This document shows, one piece after another, positions 44,509-54,668 of a DNA stretch of 64,000 nt (positions within the stretch are counted from its first letter, which is position 1; each line of letters begins with the position of its first letter). The stretch spans positions 28,311,450-28,375,449 of the forward strand of contig CM036764.1 in the NCBI GenBank assembly GCA_020796225.1. Direction: 5' to 3'. The notes beneath the pieces were generated by a model. It ran no database searches, had not been told where the DNA came from, and was given only the letters and a program-made list of their open reading frames with translations. Source of the stretch: Arion vulgaris (lineage: Eukaryota > Mollusca > Gastropoda > Stylommatophora > Arionidae). Position numbers and translations under genes: made by a program.

Positions 44509-46694
44509 TAGTCTGTCCATTAATTCGTGAGCACGTTTGAAATTGATTTTCTCGAAAACTACCTGTTGGATCTCAGTGATTTTTGCAAGCAGCCTTAGAA
44601 TATCCATGACGCTAGAGAAATATTTTTTCCAAGAAAATTTGATGTAGTTTGAAATATTTCTTCTTCAGGTTATATTAAAATCAACCTCACCGGATTGTAC
44701 ACAATAGTAACAGATCTACGGTACACAGACGCGTTGTTCTAAAATACATTATGGTAACATAGAAATATCGTGAGTATACAACAATTTCACGAAATCCCGT
44801 GCACCTAACCCAGTCGACTTTGAAAGCGGAAAGCATATGACGTTATAATTGGGATACCGTTGTATAGTTATAGGCGTATCTCGCTATTTGTATGAAGCTA
44901 TTGTATCATATTTGTTGGCTTATCAAAACTGACATTGATATCACATTCATAATGAGTCTGAAGTGCACATTTATAACAATGCAGAAGGTTACAGTTTTAC
45001 TATACCAACACTTCCGTAGGGAATCTAAGAGAGGTCATCTATATTGCGATATTCATAAACCTGAGAAACGAGCGCAACTGGCGCTTGGTCTGAATAGAGA
45101 ATCCTTTTCCCGATGGATTAAACAGGACACAAAGTGCACTAATGTCAAGCAAGGACGGAAAAGAACAATTGACGACTTTGACATAGATGTCATAAGACAG
45201 GAGCTCTTGAAAATGTTTGCGACAAATCAACTTGTTACTCTCAGGAAACTGAAATTAAAACTGCAATCAGATTGCAGCATAGACATTTCTAAAAGTACTC
45301 TATGAAAAATTGTAAGAGCCGCAGGCTTCACCTTCAGAAAAACTATAGGCGGCAGGAATATTATTTGTGAAAAGTCACATTTAATTGCTGCCCGAAGTAA
45401 ATACCTGAGGCAGATCCGTGAGCGGCGGAGGCAAGGCTATGATATTGTATATTTGGACGAATCCTGAGTCAATGCTCACCACACCAATGCTAAAGAATGG
45501 CAATCAGTAGACGGTGAACAGAAAAGAAAAATACAAAGCAGCAAAGGCCAGCGTATTATACTAACACATGCAGGAAGCAGTGAAGAAGGTCTTGTCCATG
45601 ACGCTGGACTTATTTTCCAATCAAAAGTACCGACGGTAGGGACTACCACACAGAAATGAATGGACATATTTTCAGGCACTGGATGGAGAAAGATCTACTT
45701 CCAATTCTAAACAGACCATCATGCTTGGTAATGGATAATGCATCCTACCACAACGCAGTATCAGCGGAAGACAAAGTACCAACTGCATCAAATACAAAGA
45801 TCAAATTAGGACTTGGCTTGCTAAGGAAAATGTCAGCTTCGATGATACATATTTGAAACCCGAGTTGTTGCACCTGGTGAGGATGACAAATAAGACAAAG
45901 GTGTTTCATATTGACAAAATCATTGCGGAATACTGCCACACATCTTTGCGACTACCTCCATATCATGCTCACCTCAATCCGATAGAGCTTGTCTGGGCTA
46001 AAGTAAAAGGGCAAGTTGCCGAACAGAACAGGACGTTTAAAATGTGTGATGTTGAAGTTCTGACACGTGAGTCCTTCTCAATGATAGACATGCAGTTCTG
46101 GAAGAAGTGTGTTGAACATGTGCTCCGAGAGGAAGACGAGTACTGGCACCGAGATGGATTACAATTTGTCCAGCCAGTAACAATTATCAACCTCATGGAA
46201 TCGTCAGATTCGGGATGATACAAATCATATTTTGATTACAGACTGAGAAATAGCAACGTATACATTTCCATATCCAAATGCGTCTACCATCATACAATTT
46301 GTGGTGAAGTTAAGACACCCTGGGGTCTAATGGTGACCGAAGGGAGGACTAACTGTTGCATATTGTATCCAAGTTCACGATTGTACATAAAGAGCAACAC
46401 ACTTAATTACTTGACCTATCAAGTTAATATGGAGATACACCTATGAATAGAATTGACATGGACAAATTCTAGGGATACTGTAAAATCTAAAATTTGAGCC
46501 CCCGTATTTGCAATTGTCATAAAAGATCAAAGGAATTCGCCGATGTGCAAAATCCGTAGCATCTATGGACTACTGGTTAGCTTTATTTTAGCGTCATGGA
46601 TATGCTAAGGCTGCATGCAAAAATCACTGAGATCCAACAGGTAGTTTTCGAGAAAATCAATTTCAAACGTGCTCACGAATTAATGGACAGACTA
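44509..46694 (+). mobile_element. Tc1/mariner-superfamily transposon, 2186 bp
   Basis: Complete element with 106-bp terminal inverted repeats (44509-44614 and 46589-46694) that differ at only two positions, beginning TAGTCTGTCCATTAATTCG. A TA dinucleotide flanks each side (44507-44508, 46695-46696), the hallmark of Tc1/mariner/IS630 insertion. It carries one transposase gene on the plus strand, now a pseudogene. Confidence 0.95.
44892..46218 (+). pseudogene. Tc1/mariner/IS630 transposase, inactivated
   Basis: DDE transposase. In order: a helix-turn-helix region (KRAQLALGLNRESFSRWIKQ), linker GRKRTIDDFDIDVIRQ, a second DNA-binding part ending TL-KIVRAAGFTFRKT, catalytic D in YDIVYLDES (45456-45458), catalytic D in CLVMDNASYHNAV, and catalytic E in PPYHAHLNPIELVWAKVKG. 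The second D and the E are about 84 residues apart after allowing for a frameshift, much wider than DD34E and close to the DD82E group. Inactivation: TGA stops replace expected Trp at 45303-45305 and 45465-45467, and one-base frameshifts lie near 45630 and 45800. Catalytic residues themselves remain. Confidence 0.92.
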
Positions 46695-46723
46695 TACCAA
46701 CAACATTCGTGTCTTTCCTTGTC

Positions 46724-47190
46724 TTCTTTTTCGAACATTCCATATCGACCACTTGTTAACCAATCTTTGTGATTTGTATGTGATCTGAGCCTAAGAGTAC
46801 TTCACGTTGTACCAGTTATGCGCCTACAAGTAGGGCCAACACATCCGATTTCTGCGACGGGTTTTATTTACTAGGGTGCCCGTCTGCCCAGCGTGTTCGT
46901 AGCGTGTTGGACTACGGGTGACTATCCCTCTGTGTGTGCGGGTTCAATTCCGCGGGATGGCAGAAAAAGCCACAGATTCCCCAGATTTACGGTGTTCGTG
47001 GCACCGAACCGAAGGGTTACGATGTCCATGGCCAGCCAAGCTCAAGTGCTTCTGGATCGGTTGAAAAAAAAAAATTTACTAGGGTAGCTTCCCTAAGTCC
47101 CTACATAAGTCGCCTCTTACGACATGCCTTGCAGGTCGCAGTGTTACTATTCTTGCCTCCTCTTGTGGACCCCGTCAACACACAGGCGCC
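46724..47190 (-). mobile_element. SINE-A, copy 8, split by SINE-B
   Basis: Parts 46724-46877 and 47074-47190 form one SINE-A on the minus strand. Outer flanks TTTCCTTGTC and TATCCTTGTC match 9 of 10. It lies only 29 bp from the mariner right end. Confidence 0.92.
46878..47073 (+). mobile_element. SINE-B, full length, nested in SINE-A
   Basis: 196 bp, same length as the 30961 copy. A box TAGCGTGTTGG, B box GGTTCAATTCC, body with GTTCGTGGCACCGAACCGAA, and a poly(A) tail of 11. Flanked by a perfect 12-bp duplication of SINE-A sequence, ATTTACTAGGGT (46866-46877 and 47074-47085). Confidence 0.96.
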
Positions 47191-47200
47191 TATCCTTGTC

Positions 47201-47999
47201 AATACTCTGCCATATAACTCTTCTCCCGATTGTATTGAAAATATTCATGAATACCATAAAATCACTTTCGACCTGAAAACACTACTGACAGCGCCAACTT
47301 TCTTCCATATCTTGTCCCGAATGCTCAACCAGTAACCCACATGAGTACTTCCCTTCAATACGGGCAGACAGCGTTAAGCATAGAAGTGAAAACAAGCGAA
47401 AACTTGATGGGAGTAGCAGAAAAGGTTATCGGTCGTATGCGCTATTGAACTCTGCTTCTAAAGCATTGAAAAACCTCGACCGTAGTGGGTGAGGTGATAC
47501 AAAGACGTTCACCCGTATCAGGCAAGTTTGAAAAGATTTCTGCGGCCTGCCGAGAGGATTAGAAAGGCGACCCGGTGTCAAAAGTCGCCTAATTAAATGA
47601 GAATCTCTGAACTATTAGGGTCTTGCAGCTACTTCTCCGGACACTTGTGTTGTTTATCAAACGCCTGGACGCACGCCTGAAGCCTTATCTTTTTCCTCTG
47701 TCGTCACTCTGGCCATACTCAAGTCGAGGGTTTGGTCCCACGACCTGAAGGACCGACAAAGTGATCTTTCTTTGATCGTGATCATCTATTGAAGTGACGA
47801 CAAGAGCTTTTACTGGCAGGACCATCTAAAACATTAAAGAATGACTGCAAAAAATGGTCAGACATGTATTCAAGAAGATATATGGACACTTGTCCCCTAA
47901 TGATCTATGAATATTTTTCAACTAAATAAAATCAATGAATACTAAAAATACATGGATTCTTGTTTGCTAAAGAAGAAGATACTCGTACATACGTAATTG
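47201..47999. other. unassigned sequence
   Basis: No recognised element in about 800 bp; a GC-richer patch at 47440-47600. Confidence 0.5.
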
Positions 48000-48138
48000 C
48001 AGTGGCGGCTCTTGATCATTTGTGTTTGTGGGCCAAACAAAAATGTTTGGAAAAATCATGGTTTTGGGTAAGGTTATATTTTAGTATTTACTATTATTTG
48101 TCTATTTCGGGAAGTTATCACCCGTTTACTAGAACGTA

Positions 48139-48758
48139 GGGAGCCGGAGTAGCGTAGTTATTGGTGAGTTCGCTTCTTAGACTAGTGGTCTGAGTCACAA
48201 CCAACTCTAGATAACTAGGCCAGTCAACTGACCGGGGATTCCCGGACCTAGATCGGAAAAGGGGACCGGAAATTACAGATGTTTGATAGAACACTGGACG
48301 CTTTTGTGCAATTTTACTCAATTCTGTGAGTCTATAGTTATTTATTGGTGAAAAATATTCATAATATTGATATTTTTTTATTGTTAAACTTAACTTGTTG
48401 CATAATATAACTTCGATTTAACATTTTGTGTTCATTTTAAAATGAATTTGTCTAACACGCCAATACTGGAATGCGAGGTCACGTGGTGTAGTTGTGGTAT
48501 GATTTCCCATAATTCTTACCTGAGTCCGAAGGCCCATAAGTTTATAATTGGCTCTGTCTGAGTTTAATTCTACAGTGAGCGTGGAATATTTTCCCGACCG
48601 TTGCGGCTCTCAGGTGGATCAAGCCTCAATTGGGTACCTGGAAAAGCTTGGGAAGTAAAAGCAGCCGGCGTGATGTTGACCACACCCCCCATCGTATGCC
48701 GACGGTCAATGAAAAATACGGGCCCAACACAGTGTTACCCAATACCCTTTACTTTACC
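48139..48758 (+). mobile_element. SINE-E, copy 4, nested in hAT-1
   Basis: Head GGGAGCCGGAGTAGCGTAG; body resumes after hAT-2 with GTGAGCGTGGAATATTTTCC and GCAGCCGGCGTGATGTTGAC. Flanks ACTAGAACGTA (48128-48138) and ACTAGAACATA (48759-48769) are a duplication with one mismatch. Confidence 0.92.
48196..48555 (+). mobile_element. hAT-2 MITE, copy 2, nested in SINE-E
   Basis: 360 bp from CACAACCAACTCTAG to ATAATTGGCTCT, with a perfect 8-bp duplication GTCTGAGT (48188-48195 and 48556-48563), the length typical of hAT. No coding capacity. This copy defines the element ends. Confidence 0.94.
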
Positions 48759-48976
48759 ACTAGAACATACATTAACGTGCACATATGTATATTGATAGAG
48801 CGGGAGATTACCGTAAACTATTCTATAATGGTTAGTTAATTATTACTATTATGTTTTATTATTTGTATTTATCATTTGTTATTTACGCACCCGAACTAAT
48901 TTTTAGCGCAATAGCACAGTTTAACTGCGCACTGGCTTGGCAGCGTAAGAATAAGCTTGACAACAAACCCAGCTGT

Positions 48977-49152
48977 GGGGCGTCTGGTCGAATAGATTAG
49001 AGCGCGGCTTTCATGTGGAAGACCTGGGTTAAATCCACGTAGTTTCTGGTTCAATCCCCCACGGCCAATGAGTTTTTTTGTCGGGAGCATAAAGACAAAT
49101 CTTAACAAAGCAGTGTAGCTGCGACTGGACTAACATGCGGCCATTAAATTGC
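48977..49152 (+). mobile_element. SINE-G, copy 3
   Basis: Head GGGCGTCTGGTCGAATAGAT with GGTTAAATCC and GGTTCAATCCC boxes, body GGCCAATGAGTTTTTTTGTC and CGGCCATTAAATTGC. It truncates hAT-1 at its left. Confidence 0.7.
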
Positions 49153-49205
49153 ACAGGCACATGCCCCCCTTTCCCTCCTCCTTCCTATTCTACACCGACC
49201 AAATA

Positions 49206-49371
49206 GTGATTTTACAGGCAATACGGTAAATATTTTTAGTGATTTTACAGGCAATACGGTAAATATTTTTAGTGATTTTACAGGCAATACGGTAAATATT
49301 TTTAGTGATTTTACAGGCAATACGGTAAATATTTTTAGTGATTTTACAGGCAATACGGTAAATATTTTTTT
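49206..49371. repeat. 33-bp tandem repeat, 5 copies
   Basis: TAGTGATTTTACAGGCAATA plus CGGTAAATATTTT repeated five times with almost no divergence, so recently expanded. Confidence 0.95.
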
Positions 49372-50252
49372 GTTATAAACCCAACTTGGTCAGAAAAATG
49401 TACATGTGTAGGACACAGTAACCTGACTCCTTATCTGCAAATATAATATATACAGGTCAGTCTGGTCAGGTTGAACCGAAAGTGTTCGCTGACAGAGGAC
49501 AGTACATCAGAATATAATAGCAATGTGAATTTAAGACAGGCGGTATCAGAGGACACTAAATTACATCACATTCTCACGTCTCTGATAAAACTAAGTCGGC
49601 CGCCAAGAATGTCAGGAAGGGTAATCAAACGTGACCTGCAGGGTCATTGGCAAACACCGCACGCGTGAACAGCAATGAGACTGCTCTTTATTTACGATAT
49701 CCCTGCGACACACTCTTACGTAGTTTGGAAGGATATTGAATGTTGAAATCTTCATGCCTGGGTAGACGAAATCGAAAACGAAGTCAACAAAGCGTGAATT
49801 ATAATTGCTGGGACGGAAAGGGGTAGCGAAAGGGGCGTGTATTATCGCTTTGATTCTGCCCCAGGCAAAGGAAAACAAATTTTTCAATTTACATTTTTAA
49901 TAAGAGCTCTCTTCTTTCATTCGACATATTTCCTTCCAAAATATAAACTTGTCCGTTTGCTATCATTCTTCATAATCATATCCAGTATTTGAGAAAAATG
50001 TTCTTTCGTCAATTCTCTACTTCGTATTCTTAACAATTAAAATCTTACTGTATGCAAATATGGGGGAATAAGGTGTTCTAAGAACCCCAGGTGACGCACT
50101 GAAGCCAATGAAGTAAATAAATAGATAGTAAACAACTATTTTACAGACTCTTTAAAAATACAGATTTGAACCACAAACTTTTATTTTTTACTGCCCCTAT
50201 TGACTAGTCCTGCACACGAGCGTTTTTCAGATCACAACCTTGCAACAATATA
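49372..50252. other. unassigned sequence
   Basis: A 65-codon frame at 49471-49668 is the only notable opening; its product is not recognised. Confidence 0.45.
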
Positions 50253-50260
50253 CTTCAAGC

Positions 50261-50424
50261 CAGTGGCGGCTCGTGATCATTTTTGTTGGTGGGGCCAGAC
50301 AAAAATGTTCGGAAGAATCCTGGTTTTGAGTTATTATGTTTTAATTTATAAAATAATAAATACACGTTACATATTCTTTTTAGTAGGCCCGGCCCCAGTG
50401 ACCCTTAATGACGAGCCGCCACTG
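50261..50424 (+). mobile_element. hAT-1 MITE with perfect target duplication
   Basis: 164 bp, CAGTGGCGGCTCGTGATCA to TAATGACGAGCCGCCACTG, flanked by CTTCAAGC at 50253-50260 and 50425-50432. This fixes the family ends and the 8-bp duplication length. Confidence 0.97.
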
Positions 50425-50799
50425 CTTCAAGCTACCTATGAATGACGTGTGCATGTATGTTATATGTGTATACATGTGTGTATGTGTGCCGTTGTTTCGT
50501 CCCATATATACAAGCACACATAGCTTATTGCATGTGTTTCTGCAAGCACTGTTCGAATCTGACCACCTGATTTCCTGTGTTGTGTAGTCGACGTAGTTTA
50601 AAAAGACAGGACAACATGAAGCTCTTTTTTATGGAGAGCTGGCTTATTCATAGCAATGAAACATCATAGAATGAAGACTTGCAACAAAGAAGAGGTTCTT
50701 CGACTTCTTCGTATTTCCACGAAAATCAGAATGACAACAGATGAATTCAGACTATCCTTACATGGAATCAATTATAAAAATAGTTACACAATTATATAA

Positions 50800-50960
50800 G
50801 TCTAACCCAAACCCTAACTTAACTCAAACCCTAATTTAACCCTAACCTAACGTAACCCTAATCCAACCCTAACACTCACCCTCGCCCTAACATTAACCCT
50901 AATCCCAACTCTTACCCTAACCCCAATCCTAACCATAACCTCAACCATAACCCTAAATAC
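50800..50960. repeat. interstitial telomere-like tract
   Basis: Degenerate head-to-tail CCCTAA units (AACCCTAACCTAACGTAACC, CTTACCCTAACCCCAATCCT). This is the vertebrate/metazoan TTAGGG type on the complementary strand. Confidence 0.88.
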
Positions 50961-51151
50961 TAGAAATATGGAATGATATTGTAAAGAAATTAATCAGGAC
51001 TCCAAAAAATATAAACATAATAATGAAAAGTGAAGAGACAGGATCAGAAATAGAAATTTATAAATAGTTTGAATAAACAACAAAGGATAGAAAGAAGCCC
51101 AGGATGCATGATATACCCAGTGAATTCATGCATAGAGAATGCATTCCATTA

Positions 51152-51433
51152 TCATTCACTATGTATGAAGATTTCCAGTAGTGAGAGCCTGGTCATTTAC
51201 TATGTTGAAGTTCTCCAGTAGTGTTGCATGGTCATTTACTATTATGAAGATCTCCTGTAGAGCAGCCTGGTCATTTACTATGTTTGAAGTTCTCCAGTAG
51301 TGTTGCCTGGTCATTCACTATGTATGAAGTTCTCCAGTAGAGAAGCCTGGTCATTCACTATGTATGAAGTTCTCCAGTAGTCAGTTGTGTCATTCACTAT
51401 GTATGAAGTTCTCCAGTAGTGCAACCTGGTCAA
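51152..51433. repeat. minisatellite, 40-bp unit, about 7 copies
   Basis: CATTCACTATGTATGAAGTT plus CTCCAGTAGTGTTGCCTGGT with substitutions and small deletions. Confidence 0.92.
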
Positions 51434-51699
51434 AAAACGTAGACAAAATCAGTAAACATACATATCTGAAAGAAAGACAATTTCAACTATCGTACTCATC
51501 CGCCTCATTGTCTCAGGAAAAAATATGTTTTTCTCATGTAACTTGCTCTGTGCTTGTGGCTGCAGTGGCCTATTTTGATGTGCCATTACTTTCCAGAGAT
51601 GCAGTAGGTAAAACTGGTGACGAGCTGATGCAGAAGATGGTATCTCTGCACTCACTTTTTTTCTCAATATGCGACGACAGTTCTCTTCATTTTATTCAG

Positions 51700-52450
51700 T
51701 CATCCCTCACTGCAGGTCCCCTTGCCTGTCTGTAGCAATCTCCTCGGAATTGTTTTTTAGCCATCACTCACTGCAGGTCCCCTTGCCTGTCTGTCTGTAG
51801 CAGTCTCCTCGGAATTGTTTTTTAGCCATCACTCACTGCAGGTCCCCTTGCCTGTCTGTAGCAATCTCCTCGGAATTGTTTTTTAGCCATCACTCACTGC
51901 AGGTCCCCTTGTCTGTCTGTAGCAATCTCCTCGGAATTGTTTTTCAGCCATCCCTCACTGCAGGTCCCCTTGCCTGTCTGTAGCAATCTCATCGGAATTG
52001 TTTTTTAACCATCCCTCACTGAAGGTCCCCTTGCCTGTATGTAGCAATCTCATCGGAATTGTTTTTTAACCATCCCTCGCACCTGGAAGGTTGTCCTCCT
52101 TGACCTTGCTTCTGTAGCAATCTCATCGGAATTGTTTTTTAACCATCCCTCACTGAAGGTCCCCTTGCCTGTCTGTAGCAATCTCATCGGAATTGTTTTT
52201 TAGCCATCCCTCACTGTCGCCCCCTATGTCTGTCTCTAGCAACCCCGTTCGAATTGGGTTTTTTTAGCCATATATCCCTGTGGCTTCCCATGTCTGCCTG
52301 TCTTTAACAACACCCTCGGAATTGTTTTTTAGCCATCCCTCAGTGTGGCTTCCCATGCATGCCTGTCTCTAACAACCCCATCGGAAATGCTTTTAGCCAT
52401 CCCTCACTCCCGCTCCCCATGCTCGCATGTCTCTAGCAAACCACTCGGAA
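51700..52450. repeat. minisatellite, 61-bp unit, about 12 copies
   Basis: Units contain CATCCCTCACTGCAGGTCCC, CTTGCCTGTCTGTAGCAATC and TCCTCGGAATTGTTTTTTAG. Leftmost units are nearly identical and units become more divergent to the right, where the array meets LINE-c. Confidence 0.94.
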
Positions 52451-52459
52451 ATATTTTTT

Positions 52460-53750
52460 GTCTAATCTGCATAATGTTGGATACGCAACTATGTGTCAAC
52501 GAATCGTAGTAATGGGCACTCCTGCTGTCTAGTATCAGTGTTGCGAGTTTGTCATATTGAATTCCTTTTGGGATTCCACCCTCGCTCAAGCGGCACACGT
52601 TTCCCAGGCATCTCAGACGGCGCTGACTCAGCAAGACAAACATATTTCTTGGGATGCCAGCACTGTCCAAGACTTCCACTTTAAAGATGTTGTCTTGCAA
52701 TCGGATGTTGTATAGTCGCTTGAGTCAGCGCATGTGAAAGGTTTTAAGGCGATGTTCTCGTCTTAAATATGTGGTCCACGTCTCACTACCATACAGTAGA
52801 GTGTTGAGAACATATGCTTTATATACTTGTGTCTTGGTGTTTCGTGTGAGCGACGACATCAAGAACAGCCTTACGAACATGAATATCAGCTTACAAAGTG
52901 CCTTAAAACAAGCAAACACAAGATCACTACGTTTCACCCCCAACACTTCTATAAAGAAGTAAATGGTGGAAGAGAAGAAGAACAAGCACACACAAGATCA
53001 CTAAGTTTCACCCCAACACTTCTATAAAGAAGTAAATGGTGGAAGAGAAGAACAACAAGCACACACAAGATCACTACGTTTCACCCGGCAACACTTCTAT
53101 AAAGAAGTAAATGGTGTTAGAGAAGAAGAAATATTTTCCCATACACGCTTTGCTGATATGAACATAGCTGTGGATGCATTCATAATTTAGCTGCTAATTT
53201 TATCAACGAGGGAGAGGTAGATTGTTGCTGATGATAGAGCCACAGTATGCAAATGTGTTGTCTTCCAATGTTAATAGATGGGTCTCTGCTAATATCTCGG
53301 AACATGATATTTGTTTTATTTTGGTGTGGTGCGGACGAATTCGTTGGATGCTACAACAAATATATCCATAAGATATGAATGCCGTTCTCTGTGTGCGATA
53401 TTAATGCTGTATCGTCGGCAAACAGAAGCTCCAGGATGATAAACCTTTAAACCTTGGTCATTGCTCTAAGTCCAGCGATTAAACAAATTTCCATTTGATC
53501 TTGTTTGAAAAAATATTTCTTCTTTGACTGAATTGAAAGCATGGGAGAGAAGCAAGGAGAAAAATATCCCAACGAGTGTTAATTCAGTACACGCCCTGTT
53601 TAACGCCGCTGTTATGTAATGCAGTAGAGAAGGCACATCAAACATCAACGTACCCCTCGCGTTATTATGGAATTATATGATTTTAAGCAGCATAGGAGAG
53701 CAGCCGATTTTTTCCAGAAGCTTGAAGATGCCAATTATACTCACTAGGAC
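52460..53750 (-). mobile_element. LINE-c reverse transcriptase and 3' region, split by LINE-d
   Basis: Reading right to left on the minus strand: LLEKIGCSPMLLKIIQFHNN, GVKQG, FFSLLLSHAFNSVKEEIFFQ with TRSNGNLFN, LELLFADDTALISHT (catalytic FADD), CGSIISNNLPL, then after LINE-d: NTKTQVYKAYVLNTLLYGSE-TWTTY, EVLDSAGIP, SQRRLRCLGNVCRLSEGGIP. Order and spacing agree with one LINE polyprotein. Stops, for example between FHMR and LKRL, and frameshifts show it is dead. Confidence 0.85.
52849..53138 (+). mobile_element. LINE-d 3' end nested in LINE-c, tail triplicated
   Basis: Starts within the DGIK-SLTNMN block and ends in (GAA)n. The final segment ACAAGC-AGATCACTACG-AAAGAAGTAAATGGTGG is present three times with 74- and 73-bp periods beginning at 52908, 52982 and 53055. 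Confidence 0.85.
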
Positions 53751-53756
53751 AAATGC

Positions 53757-54178
53757 TTGTCTTCTTCTTCTTTTGTCGTCACACTGCTACTGGGTTGTTG
53801 CCCAGTGTCGTGGTTTTCTGTTTTTATCTTGCGCTGTTCTGGTGGATTGAGTTATTGTTACTTTTGCTCTTTGACAGGATTCTGCTATGCCATCTAACCA
53901 TCTTTTCGTGGTCTTCCTCTCGCTTTCTTTCCTGTTGTTCTGTTGTAGAAGACTGTATACTGTGGAGTTTGGATGCATTCTTATTAAGTGACAAAACCAC
54001 TTCATTCTTTGTTTCTCAATGTAATTCAAAGGTTCTGTGCCAACTTTCTTTCTTACGCTGATATTGGGGACTTTGTCTTTTCTGGTGTTGTTGGTAACTT
54101 TTCGCAGGCATCGCATTTCACGAAAAATTACCAACAATACCAGAAAAGACATAATGCTGTTGTTAGATCTTGAAAACA
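53757..54178 (-). mobile_element. LINE-e 3' end, copy 3
   Basis: Minus strand: FREMRCLRKVTNNTRKDKVP, IEKQRMKWFCHLIRMHPNST, KTTKRWLDGIAESCQRAKVT and AQDKNRKPRHWATTQ. The frame is open for 131 codons, the best preserved LINE-e tail, with (GAA)n at its left end. Confidence 0.85.
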
Positions 54179-54400
54179 ACATATAGTGGCATTTTGTTCA
54201 CATTTGTTCCTGTAGTTGTCTCAAGAAGAATAACATGTCAATAGTTGAAGAAGTTCTATCATACTCTCGTACCACAACTGTAATAAGTCAAGCCAGCAAC
54301 ATTCTACTGTGTATTATCATGAAGCGGATAGACAGAAAGTTATAATATGAAATAGCTGAAGTATATACGGGTTTAAGATATGACAGATGAATCAGGTATC
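54179..54400. other. unassigned sequence
   Basis: Nothing recognised. Confidence 0.5.
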
Positions 54401-54413
54401 ACATTTTTAATAT

Positions 54414-54655
54414 CCTCCTCTTCGAACGCTCCATATCGATCACCTGTTAATCACTCTGTGTGGTTTGTATGTGATCTGAGCCTAAGAGCGATTGTACGTT
54501 GTACAAGTAGGCTAGTACATCCGATTTCTGCGATGCTTTTTATTTACTAAGGTAGCTTCCCTAGTTCCTACATCACTCCGTCTCTTACAACATGCTTTGT
54601 AGGTCGCAGAGGTACTATTCTTTTGCTTCCTTGCGGGTTCGACACTATACGAGTG
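54414..54655 (-). mobile_element. SINE-A, copy 9
   Basis: Minus-strand SINE-A with a perfect 13-bp duplication ACATTTTTAATAT (54401-54413 and 54656-54668), the longest in the family here. Confidence 0.97.
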
Positions 54656-54668
54656 ACATTTTTAATAT

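Larger units (their letters stand above)
48000..48976 (+). mobile_element. hAT-1, interrupted copy
   Basis: Left end CAGTGGCGGCTCTTGATCA. Sequence 48000-48138 and 48759-48976 is collinear with 20125-20580 (GATTACCGTAAACTATTCTA, TTTACGCACCCGA, CACTGGCTTGGCAGCGTAAG). The right terminus is lost where SINE-G follows. SINE-E is inserted inside. Confidence 0.85.

Noticed and set aside
45303..45467. TGA read as tryptophan in the mariner transposase
   Set aside because: Both TGA codons replace expected Trp, but one-base frameshifts are also present and other elements use TGA as stop. Ordinary decay is sufficient.
52725..52991. 88-codon fusion frame joining LINE-d and LINE-c sequence
   Set aside because: The frame crosses the junction of two oppositely oriented elements by chance.
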